Below are positions 40,434 to 49,074 of a DNA stretch of 64,000 nucleotides, one piece after another; within the stretch, counting starts at the first letter, position 1, and every line of letters begins with the position of its first letter. The notes beneath the pieces were generated by a model that ran no database searches, had not been told where the DNA came from, and worked only from the letters and a program-made list of their open reading frames with translations. The DNA comes from Rhodococcus sp. HNM0563 (GTDB taxonomy: Bacteria; Actinomycetota; Actinomycetes; Mycobacteriales; Mycobacteriaceae). The stretch spans positions 436,027 to 500,026 of the forward strand of contig NZ_JAASAF010000004.1 in the NCBI RefSeq assembly GCF_012726195.1, given 5' to 3'. The translations under genes and the position numbers were made by a program.

Positions 40434-41846
40434 ATGCCTGCTGTGCCCGTACCCGCATCGTCAACGTGCGATGCCGTCGATGACGGGAATTTCAGCGCGG
40501 CCCCCGTACCGCTGACTGCCCGACTCGGCCGCTGGCAGGTCACGATGTCGTACTGGTCGCTGTTGTCCGCCATGGTGTGGCTCTTCTACGGTGCCCTCGC
40601 TGCCAGTCTGTACGGCACGAAGAACGCGATCCTCGCGATCGCCCTGTCCACCGTCGTCTACTCGATCGTCAACATTTTCACCGCCCGCCTCGGCGCTCGT
40701 TTCGGCCTGAACAGCACCCTCCTCACCAAAACGATCTTCGGCCGCTGGGGCTCGATACTGACCGCGGTGCTCCTCGCTGCGACCACGCTCTACTACGCTC
40801 TCTTCGAGTCCAGCACCCTCGCTGTCGCCTTCCAGCTGTACTTCGACGCCGGCGACATCCGCATCTGGTATGCCGTCGTCGTGATCGCGATGATGCCGCT
40901 CATGCTCGGCAGCGTGCAATCGTGGATGGGTAAACTCAACGGAATTCTGTTGCCGTTCTATGTGATCGGCCTCGTTTGTGTCCTCATCGCGGCACACGTC
41001 AAGTTCGGCGGCAACTCCGACTGGCTCGCCTTCGCCGGTGTCGTCCCTGACGAGGGCCGCTCGCTCCCCGGTTGGCTACTCGGCGCGATCCTCTACATGG
41101 GCATCTTCGTCAACATGCCGAACACCATCGACTTCGCGCGATTCTCCAAGCTCGAGGACGAGACTTTCCACGAGCGCGTCACCTTCGGATGGGTCTTCTA
41201 CGCCGGACTGTTCGTCGTCAACGGGATCGCGGGCATCTACCTCGTGCAGACCGTCCTGCCTACCGAACCCGCCACCGAAGACGGTGTGGTGCGGGCGATC
41301 CTGGCCAGCCTCGGATTCCTCGGACTCCTGTTCATCGTCGTCTCCCAGACTCGCGTGAACAGCGTCAACTACTACCTGTCCACCACCAATTTCGAGAGGA
41401 TCCTCAGCAGCTTCTCCTCGGTACGCCTACCCCGGGTCGTGTGGGTTGGCGGCGTGTCCCTCGCCGTGTTCGCGCTCATGCTGACCGATGTCTTCCACTA
41501 CCTGCAGACCGCCCTCAACTGGCAGGGCGTTCTCGTCGTCGGCTGGGTCGGCGTCGTCCTCACCCACTTCGCGCTCCACGTCCGCGATCGTCGGCAGGGC
41601 CCGGCCGTCGACGATGCCGCCGTGCCCGCAGTCGGCGTCGGACTCGCCGCGTGGATCGTGCCGTCGGTGATCGGCATCGCACTCCTCGAGGTCGACGGTG
41701 TACCAACACTACTCGCGCAATCCGCGCAGCTCGTCGTCCTGGCTCTGGCCGTGGTGTCCTACACGGTGATCAGCTGCATTTCTCGCCGCTCCGGCTCGGC
41801 CGGCGATCGGACGCGCGCGACCGGCGACCGAGTACCGGTCGCCTGA
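40434..41846 (+). CDS. NCS1-family transporter (cytosine/purine/hydantoin permease type)
   Basis: A 470-residue polytopic protein, about 12 membrane segments, of the nucleobase:cation symporter-1 family. Visible blocks: MSYWSLLSAMVWLFYGALAA at segment 1, LLTKTIFGRWGS, VNMPNTIDFARFSK in the mid-protein consensus, and SVNYYLSTTNFERIL. NCS1 members import nucleobases, hydantoins, allantoin and vitamin precursors; in this context uptake of a hydroxypyridine or related N-heterocycle fits. ATG 40434 is chosen because GGAGGTGGAC lies directly upstream. Expressed divergently from the second GntR. Confidence 0.88.
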   Translation: MPAVPVPASSTCDAVDDGNFSAAPVPLTARLGRWQVTMSYWSLLSAMVWLFYGALAASLYGTKNAILAIALSTVVYSIVNIFTARLGARFGLNSTLLTKTIFGRWGSILTAVLLAATTLYYALFESSTLAVAFQLYFDAGDIRIWYAVVVIAMMPLMLGSVQSWMGKLNGILLPFYVIGLVCVLIAAHVKFGGNSDWLAFAGVVPDEGRSLPGWLLGAILYMGIFVNMPNTIDFARFSKLEDETFHERVTFGWVFYAGLFVVNGIAGIYLVQTVLPTEPATEDGVVRAILASLGFLGLLFIVVSQTRVNSVNYYLSTTNFERILSSFSSVRLPRVVWVGGVSLAVFALMLTDVFHYLQTALNWQGVLVVGWVGVVLTHFALHVRDRRQGPAVDDAAVPAVGVGLAAWIVPSVIGIALLEVDGVPTLLAQSAQLVVLALAVVSYTVISCISRRSGSAGDRTRATGDRVPVA

Positions 41847-41895
41847 CCACCCACCAACTTCGAACAATCAGCACGATCAGATCAGGAGCGACATT

Positions 41896-42693
41896 ATGGG
41901 TGCACTCGACGGCCAGGTCGTCGTCTTTACAGGCGCGGGCGCGGGAATCGGTCGATCAGTGGTGACGCGCTACGTCGCCGAAGGGGCACGAGTCGTCGCG
42001 CTGGACCTCTCGGAATCGGTGAAGGAACTGCCCGCCGAACTCGGCGACTCGGTGATCCCGATCGTGGGAAACGTCGTGAACTGGGACGACAACGTCACCG
42101 CTGCCCGGGCCGCCCTCGATACATGGGGACGCATCGACGTCTTCGTCGGCAACGCCGGTATCACCGACAATGCCCAGGCCCTCGAGGACATCGACGGCGA
42201 TCAGCTGTCCGGTGCCTTCGGTGAGCTGTTCGGTGTCAACGTCCTCGCGCCGATGCTCGGTGCGAAGGCATGCCTCGATGCCCTGATCGCCTCCCGCGGC
42301 AGCATCATCCTCACCGGATCCTTCGCCAGCACCAATGCCGCAGGCGGCGGCGCCCTCTACACGGCATCCAAGCACGCGGTGCACGGCCTCGTCCGCCAAC
42401 TCGGCTATGAACTCGCTCCCGATGTCCGTGTCAACGGCATCGCGCCGGGCGTCGCGCCGACGCGCTTGCGGGGCACCGAGTCGTTGGGGCAGCAGATGTC
42501 CGATTCGGTACTCGACGGCACCGAGAAGGCGCTGCCGTTGCAGGAGGTAGCGTCGGTGAGCGCCTACGACGGCGTGTTCACAATGTTCGCATCGCGCACC
42601 GAGTCGGCCGCGATGACGGGCACCCTCGTGACCGTCGACAGCGGGTTGTCGATTCGCGGAATCGCCCGTCCCGGCGGTCGCGTCAGGGCGTAG
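41896..42693 (+). CDS. SDR dehydrogenase, candidate cis-dihydrodiol dehydrogenase
   Basis: A 265-residue classical SDR: cofactor motif TGAGAGIGRSVV, D-x-S after the second strand (NAD preference), NAG motif FVGNAGITD, catalytic serine in ILTGSFAS and YTASK. The LDA-x-xxSRGSIILTGSFAS and C-terminal RG-x-ARPGGR segments resemble BphB/NahB-type cis-dihydrodiol dehydrogenases. It is the best candidate to rearomatise the Rieske dioxygenase product. GGAGCGACATT before the ATG; 49 bases after the transporter gene. Confidence 0.85.
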   Translation: MGALDGQVVVFTGAGAGIGRSVVTRYVAEGARVVALDLSESVKELPAELGDSVIPIVGNVVNWDDNVTAARAALDTWGRIDVFVGNAGITDNAQALEDIDGDQLSGAFGELFGVNVLAPMLGAKACLDALIASRGSIILTGSFASTNAAGGGALYTASKHAVHGLVRQLGYELAPDVRVNGIAPGVAPTRLRGTESLGQQMSDSVLDGTEKALPLQEVASVSAYDGVFTMFASRTESAAMTGTLVTVDSGLSIRGIARPGGRVRA

Positions 42694-42766
42694 CCCGGAC
42701 ATTGTCGGATGAGCTCCGATCGAGTCGGATGCTGCGATCGCGTGTGCGGCTGGGAGAATGGTCGTC

Positions 42767-43573
42767 GTGGTTCACGTCATCGACATCGACGATCCCGCCG
42801 ATCCCAGGCTGGACGACTTCCGCGATCTCAACTCCTCGGACAGGCGGCCAGATCTTCCCGGCGGAAAGGGACTGGTGGTCGCCGAGGGCGTGCTGGTCGT
42901 CCAGCGCATGCTCGACTCCCGATTCCCGTTGCACGCCATGCTCGGTGTCGATCGTCGTCTGAGTGAACTCGCTGACGACCTGTACGACGTGGATGTGCCG
43001 TTCTACAGGACCGACGCGGCGACCATGGCAGAGGTGGTCGGTTTCCATCTCAATCGAGGCGTACTCGGGGTCTCGTATCGGCCCGAACCGCTGGACGTCG
43101 TCGAAATGATCGAGAAGGCAACCACCGTTGCGGTACTCGAAGGCGTCAACGATCACGAGAACATCGGATCGATGTTCCGCAATGCCGCAGGGCTCGGTGT
43201 CGACGCTGTGCTGTTCGGTAGGAGCTGCGCTGATCCGCTGTACCGGCGCGCGGTGCGCGTGTCGATGGGGCATGTGCTGCGCGTCCCGTTCGCGCAGGTC
43301 GAGCAATGGCCCAGCGACCTCGATACGCTGCGTGACCGCGGCTTCCAGTTGATCGCGCTGACCCCGAACCCGGAGGCGATGCCGCTCGCCGAGGCGATGA
43401 CGGGGGAGAAGGTTGCGTTGCTGCTCGGTGCGGAAGGACCCGGGTTGACCGAGCAGGCGATGGGCGCCGCCGATGTACGTGCCCGGATACCGATGGCGCC
43501 GGGGACAGATTCGCTCAATGTTGCGACGGCTGCGGCGATGGCGTTCTACGAACGGGTTCGGATCCCGCGGTGA
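42767..43573 (+). CDS. TrmH/SpoU-family RNA 2'-O-methyltransferase
   Basis: A 268-residue RNA methyltransferase with a substrate-binding N-terminal domain (DLNSSDRRPDLPGGKGLVVAEGVLVVQRML) and a SPOUT knot domain: LEGVNDHENIGSMFRNAAGLG, ADPLYRRAVRVSMGHVLRVPF, LLLGAEGPGLTEQAM, RIPMAPGTDSLNVATAAAMA. Homologue of Rv0881. GTG 42767 is chosen because it aligns with the mycobacterial N-terminus and has GGGAGA nine bases upstream; the ATG at 42758 sits directly on that site. It marks the return of the backbone after the island, with the small DUF2537 gene coupled behind it. Confidence 0.88.
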   Translation: MVHVIDIDDPADPRLDDFRDLNSSDRRPDLPGGKGLVVAEGVLVVQRMLDSRFPLHAMLGVDRRLSELADDLYDVDVPFYRTDAATMAEVVGFHLNRGVLGVSYRPEPLDVVEMIEKATTVAVLEGVNDHENIGSMFRNAAGLGVDAVLFGRSCADPLYRRAVRVSMGHVLRVPFAQVEQWPSDLDTLRDRGFQLIALTPNPEAMPLAEAMTGEKVALLLGAEGPGLTEQAMGAADVRARIPMAPGTDSLNVATAAAMAFYERVRIPR

Positions 43574-43842
43574 ACACGACCTCCGGGTCCTCACCGACCC
43601 CGTGGGCGACGGGGCTACCGCTGTCGGTGTTCGTCTTCGCGATGAGCACGGTCACTCTCATCGCGATCGGCGATGTGCTCGCCGACATTCATCCCGCGGT
43701 TGCGGTACTGGTCAATGTCGTCGCCGTCGTGGGAGCCCTCCCGACCTTCCTTCATTGGCGACAGCGAGAGGTGTGGCGGTGGATGGCGTGGGGTATCGCC
43801 GCCGCGGTGCCTGTGGCGTGGGGTGTGCTGCTGTTCGGATGA
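43570..43842 (+). CDS. DUF2537 small membrane protein
   Basis: A 90-residue protein with two or three hydrophobic segments (LPLSVFVFAMSTVTLIAI, VAVLVNVVAVVGALPTFL, WMAWGIAAAVPVAWGVLLFG). It matches DUF2537 (Rv0882), conserved directly after the TrmH-type gene. The GTG start overlaps the stop of that gene (GTGA). Function unknown. Confidence 0.8.
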   Translation: MNTTSGSSPTPWATGLPLSVFVFAMSTVTLIAIGDVLADIHPAVAVLVNVVAVVGALPTFLHWRQREVWRWMAWGIAAAVPVAWGVLLFG

Positions 43843-43854
43843 GTGCGGAGTCGA

Positions 43855-44583
43855 CTAGAGGCCCACTGCGCGACGCCACCAGGAGCGCGTGGGCTGTTGC
43901 CCGGCCGGTGCGGCAGGCGGTGTGGCTTCCCCTGGCCTGTGCAGGATGAAACTCCAGACGTCGATACCGCTCGGCTCGGGTTCGCCCTCGGTGCGACCGA
44001 CATACCGGAAGCCGAGCCACGCAGCATTGGCGGCTTCGACGAGGCGCCGGGGGTGGAACGGCAGTGCTTCGGGGTGCGGAACGGAGCCGGCAGGCCACCG
44101 CATGGGGTGTTCGCCCGACCAGTACGGACGCTCCCACAGAAATGGGATGCCCTCGTCCTCGTAGAACTCGATGGCACCGGCCCCGAATGCGCGCCGGAGC
44201 GTACCGCGCTCCCATGCTGCGAACGAGCCCCACCCACCGGCTGCGTCGGACACGATCAGGTAGGTGTTCTCCGATGCGAGTGTGTGCAGCCAGTTGGCAC
44301 CCACTGCGGAGGGGCGACGATGGATGAGTTCGCGGCTGCACACCACTGTCACACCGGGGAAGCTGCCGACGAAAACTGTGTTGTCGTCGAACTCCGTATC
44401 GTCCGGCCCTTTTCCTGCAGCGACCTGTGCGAGCGTCGCGCGCCCGCCCGCAGTGACGTGCCGATCGGGATGCAAGCGCGTGACCAGAGCATGCGCGATG
44501 TCGCGGTTGGGAGTCGAATTACGCAGTACCGCAGCCGGATCCGGGGCGTCGACGTACCAGAGCGTCGACACGACCGCCGCCAT
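43855..44583 (-). CDS. DUF6928-family protein
   Basis: A 242-residue soluble protein of an actinobacterial unknown family that I recall as DUF6928. Conserved blocks are the early ALVTRLHPDRHVT, FPGVTVVCSRELI, GGWGSFAAWERG-LRRAFG, and the diagnostic IPFLWERPYWSGEHPMRWP followed by LPFHPRRLVEAAN-AWLGF. A Pro/Ala-rich tail ends in SWWRRAVGL. No catalytic motif is evident. It lies 12 bases after sepH on the same strand and converges with DUF2537. Confidence 0.75.
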   Translation of the reverse strand: MAAVVSTLWYVDAPDPAAVLRNSTPNRDIAHALVTRLHPDRHVTAGGRATLAQVAAGKGPDDTEFDDNTVFVGSFPGVTVVCSRELIHRRPSAVGANWLHTLASENTYLIVSDAAGGWGSFAAWERGTLRRAFGAGAIEFYEDEGIPFLWERPYWSGEHPMRWPAGSVPHPEALPFHPRRLVEAANAAWLGFRYVGRTEGEPEPSGIDVWSFILHRPGEATPPAAPAGQQPTRSWWRRAVGL

Positions 44584-44595
44584 CGGCGTCGGCTC

Positions 44596-45498
44596 TCAGG
44601 CGCGTCCGTTGCTTCGGACGCCGAGGAGTACGTCGTCCCAGGACGGAAGTGCGGGCTTACCGCGCTTGTCCTTGCTCGGGTTCGCTACTGCCTTGGCCGA
44701 TGCGGTAGCGCCGCGTTGGGTGTCGGTGTCGTGCTCGGTGGCGGTCGGCATCGTCCGGCCCGTATCCACGACGGGTAGCTCGTGCTCTTCGGATTCCGGC
44801 TGGCGATCGATGACGACGGCGTCGGCCGGTGGGGCGACGAACCGCTCGGTCTCCGACTCCACCGTGTCGTCGATGTCGCGTGACGAGTACACGGGCGTCA
44901 GGTATCGCAAGGGGCGACCGCAATCCGGATCGACGAGGTCGGCGGCGATGTCGTCGAGCGCCGAAATGGTGCCGCCGTGTGCATCGGGCTGATAACGCCA
45001 GTGCGCCGCATTGGTGGAGCGACCGGCCTGCCACTCGAGCTGAGCGACCCAGTGCCCGTCGTCGTCGCGCCACGCATCCCACGTCGCCTCGTCGAGGTTG
45101 TGGCCACGCGAGCGGAATGCCTGTGTGACGATCTCGAGCAGTGTCTGCACGGTGGGACCATCGGGGCGCACCGGATGTCCCTGCTGTGCCATCTCGGCGG
45201 CACGGGAACGTTCGAGGAGCACCGGGTAAGCGAATCGCTCGACCTTCGAGGTCGGGATTCCTGCTTCCTCGGCAACCTGTTCGACGGATGCGCCTGCCCG
45301 GATGCGGGCCTGGATCTCCCTCGGTCGGAGGGTGCTGGCGGTTTCGATCTGGATCTGTCCCAGTCGGGCGAGATCGCCGCGTGATGCGGCGCGGAGTGTG
45401 TCATCGACTGGAATGCGGAACTTGTCCCCCGTTGTGGGATCCGCGAGCACCACATGCTTAGCATCCGGCTCGAGACCCACCACCTTCAGTTCTCGCAC
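44596..45498 (-). CDS. sepH: Septation protein SepH (DUF3071)
   Basis: A 300-residue cell-division protein. The N-terminal ~160 residues are the DUF3071 domain: RELKVVGLEPDAKHVVLADP, LRPREIQARIRAGASVEQVA and GIPTSKVERFAYPVLLERSR with an internal helix-turn-helix-like segment, then WRDDDGHWVAQLEWQ. The C-terminal half is disordered and ends with the conserved basic LPSWDDVLLGVRS motif. SepH binds FtsZ and stimulates its assembly in Streptomyces and mycobacteria (Rv0883c). Backbone synteny with serC is kept. Confidence 0.92.
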   Translation of the reverse strand: MRELKVVGLEPDAKHVVLADPTTGDKFRIPVDDTLRAASRGDLARLGQIQIETASTLRPREIQARIRAGASVEQVAEEAGIPTSKVERFAYPVLLERSRAAEMAQQGHPVRPDGPTVQTLLEIVTQAFRSRGHNLDEATWDAWRDDDGHWVAQLEWQAGRSTNAAHWRYQPDAHGGTISALDDIAADLVDPDCGRPLRYLTPVYSSRDIDDTVESETERFVAPPADAVVIDRQPESEEHELPVVDTGRTMPTATEHDTDTQRGATASAKAVANPSKDKRGKPALPSWDDVLLGVRSNGRA

Positions 45499-45678
45499 AC
45501 TGACCTCCTCGCGCCGGCTCGCGATCGACTTGCCCGAGATTATCGGAGTTGTCCGCGATCCGGGAGGCGGACACGCCGCGCCACGCCGGGTCGGATCACA
45601 GGAATTCGGGTCGGAGGCGTTATCGTACTGAGTTTGCCGATTATGTCTCGATGTGTGGTTGAGAGTTTCGGAAACGGC

Positions 45679-45711
45679 GCGAGGGCCGGACCCACAGGGT
45701 CCGGCCCTCGC
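45679..45711. terminator. Terminator downstream of serC
   Basis: GCGAGGGCCGGACCC (45679-45693), loop ACA, GGGTCCGGCCCTCGC (45697-45711): a perfect 15-bp stem 34 bases after the serC stop (minus strand), upstream of sepH. Confidence 0.85.
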
Positions 45712-45744
45712 CCGATGCTGCGCCGGCTGTCGGAGCCGCGAGGA

Positions 45745-46932
<1,188 letters not shown>

Positions 46933-48060
46933 TCACCGATGTGTGATCGAATCCCATCCCGCGACGGTGTCGGCTGCGCGGGGGTCGGGGCCGGTGTAGA
47001 TCGCGGCAGGACGCACCAGCTTGCCGAGTTTCTTCTGCTCGAGAATGTGTGCGCACCAGCCACCGGTACGACCGCACGTGAACATCGCGGGCATCATCGC
47101 GGCGGGAACCTCCGCGAAGTCGAGGATGACCGCGGCCCAGAATTCGACGTTCGTTTCGATCGCGCGGTCCGGACGACGTTCACGCAGCTCGGCGAGGGCG
47201 GCCTGCTCGAGCGCAGCGGCGGCCTCGTAGCGCGGCGCGTCGAGGCGCTCGGCGGTGGCGCGCAGCACGCGGGCACGAGGGTCTTCTGCACGATAGACAC
47301 GGTGCCCGAAGCCCATGAGCTTCTCTTTACGGTCGAGGATGCCCTTGACCATGCCGCGCGGATCTCCGGTGCGCTCGGTTTCCTCGATCATCGGCAGCAC
47401 GCGCGCCGGTGCCCCGCCGTGGAGGGGACCGGACATCGCGCCGACTGCGCCGGACAGTGCGGCCGGGGCGTCGGCGCCGGTCGAGGCGATGACACGGGCA
47501 GTGAAGGTGGAGGCGTTCATGCCGTGCTCGGCGGCGGAGACCCAGTAGGCGTCGATGGCTTCGACGTGCTTGGGGTCGGGCTCGCCCTTCCAGCGCACCA
47601 TGAAGCGTTCGGTGACGGTCTGTGCTTCGTCGACCCGTTTCTGGGGCACGGCAGGCTGGTAGATGCCGCGCGCGGACTGGGCGACGTAGGACAGGGCCAT
47701 CACCGCGGACCGGGCGAGGTTGTCGCGGGCGGTGTCGTCGTCGATGTCGAGCAGCGGTGAGAAACCCCAGATGGGTGCGAGCATCGCGAGGCCTGCCTGG
47801 ACGTCGACACGCACGTCACCGGTGTGGATCGGCAGGGGGAACGGTTCGGCGGGGTGCAGTCCGCGCCCGAACTCGCCGTCGACGAGCAGCGCCCACACGT
47901 CGCCGAAGGTGACACCCTTGCCGACGAGTTCCTCGATGTCGACGCCGCGGTATCGCAGTGACCCGCCGTCCTTGTCGGGTTCGGCGATGTCGCTGGTGAA
48001 GGCGACGACGCCTTCGAGTCCTGCGACGAAATCCTCGGGTACGGACGCGTGTGGTGCCAT
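46933..48060 (-). CDS. citA: Citrate synthase 2
   Basis: A 375-residue citrate synthase of the shorter bacterial type. SLRYRGVDIEELVGKGVTF, GAMSGPLHGGAPARVLPM (active-site histidine), KLMGFGHRVYRAEDPRA (second histidine) and an aspartate near NVEFWAAVILD are present. It condenses oxaloacetate and acetyl-CoA; the paralogue at 53146 (GltA) is the longer hexameric type. ATG 48060 is chosen with GAGGAG about 12 bases upstream. It is divergent from pdxH; the 291-base gap between them holds promoters but no recognised motif. Confidence 0.92.
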   Translation of the reverse strand: MAPHASVPEDFVAGLEGVVAFTSDIAEPDKDGGSLRYRGVDIEELVGKGVTFGDVWALLVDGEFGRGLHPAEPFPLPIHTGDVRVDVQAGLAMLAPIWGFSPLLDIDDDTARDNLARSAVMALSYVAQSARGIYQPAVPQKRVDEAQTVTERFMVRWKGEPDPKHVEAIDAYWVSAAEHGMNASTFTARVIASTGADAPAALSGAVGAMSGPLHGGAPARVLPMIEETERTGDPRGMVKGILDRKEKLMGFGHRVYRAEDPRARVLRATAERLDAPRYEAAAALEQAALAELRERRPDRAIETNVEFWAAVILDFAEVPAAMMPAMFTCGRTGGWCAHILEQKKLGKLVRPAAIYTGPDPRAADTVAGWDSITHR

Positions 48061-48351
48061 GACGGTGTGGCTCTCCTCGTTCACGTGCGGCCCGGTCCGG
48101 GCGGCACTGCCGGTGGAATGAGTGCGCAGTGTTGTGATCGGCAGCTCATCTCTGTCGTCGAAGAGGACTCTAGTCTCCCAGACCATCTTCGACCTCCGGG
48201 AGGTGCTCGCTGTGGATAATCGGCGAATGGCCGACTCGCAGCAGGAAATCAAGGACGTCCGAGAGTCGGATGAGCGACGTCTCGGCTGGGGCGATCGCTC
48301 CGAATCCGCCGACCGGCGAGGGGCGGCGATCGCGGAGTAGCGTCCACATCC

Positions 48352-49035
48352 GTGCAGCACGATCCGCAGAACCCCTTCGCGTCCATGCGCGTGGACTACA
48401 CCCCCGCGACCCCGGTAACGGCGTCGCCGGAGACCGATCTGACACCGGAAGACCTCGCCGACGGCTGGTTTCCGTTGGCACGACGATGGCTGGCCGACGC
48501 GGTGTCCGCAGGTGCCCCGGAACCGAACGCCATCGTTCTCGGCACCGTCGACGAACACGGACATCCCGCGACCCGGACCGTGTTGTGCAAAGGAATCGAT
48601 GTCGACGGCGTCACCTTCTTCACCAACTACGGATCGGACAAGGCACGTCACCTCGACGCCGTGCCCTACGCGTCCGCCACATTCGTGTGGTTACCGCTGC
48701 ACCGGCAGATCGGCATCCGAGGCCAGGTCACTCGAATCCCGGCCGAGGAGACGGAAACCTACTGGCGGACTCGGCCGCGCGGGTCGCAGCTGGGTGCGTG
48801 GGCGTCACATCAGTCGCAGCCCGTCGCCTCGCGCGCCGACCTTGACCACGCACTCGTCGAGGCAGGCGAGAGGTTCGGTGTCGACGACGACATTCCGAGG
48901 CCTCCTTTCTGGGGAGGATTCCGTATTTCTCCGGAGTTCGTCGAGTTCTGGCAGGGCAGGCCCAACAGGATGCACAACCGTGTCCGGTCCCGGCTCGTCG
49001 ATGGCAGGTGGTACACGCAACGGCTGCAACCGTGA
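48352..49035 (+). CDS. pdxH: Pyridoxamine 5'-phosphate oxidase
   Basis: A 227-residue FMN-dependent oxidase: substrate and FMN blocks EPNAIVLGTVDEHGHPATRTVLCKG, VTFFTNYGSDKARHLDAVPYA, QIGIRGQVTRIP, RPRGSQLGAWASHQSQP, and the signature WGGFRISPEFVEFWQGRPNRMHNR with R-x-L at the end. It makes pyridoxal phosphate from PNP/PMP. GTG start at 48352; an in-frame ATG at 48385 is less complete. Converges with the LysR fusion gene 39 bases downstream. Confidence 0.93.
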   Translation: MQHDPQNPFASMRVDYTPATPVTASPETDLTPEDLADGWFPLARRWLADAVSAGAPEPNAIVLGTVDEHGHPATRTVLCKGIDVDGVTFFTNYGSDKARHLDAVPYASATFVWLPLHRQIGIRGQVTRIPAEETETYWRTRPRGSQLGAWASHQSQPVASRADLDHALVEAGERFGVDDDIPRPPFWGGFRISPEFVEFWQGRPNRMHNRVRSRLVDGRWYTQRLQP

Positions 49036-49074
49036 TTCGGGTGTAGCTGTTGTCGCGACCTGCCCCCGGAGGAT

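Noticed and set aside
27402-42693. Assigning the island as the hpo 2-hydroxypyridine cluster of R. rhodochrous PY11, or as the nic nicotinate cluster.
   Set aside because: The four-component dioxygenase resembles the former and NicX plus maleate isomerase the latter, but neither gene set matches completely (no HpoH-type ring-opening cyclase and no NicD recognised), so hpo/nic gene symbols were not used.
26951-42766. Search for integrase, transposase, direct repeats or tRNA att sites at the island borders.
   Set aside because: None recognised by eye; the island is called only from synteny and function.
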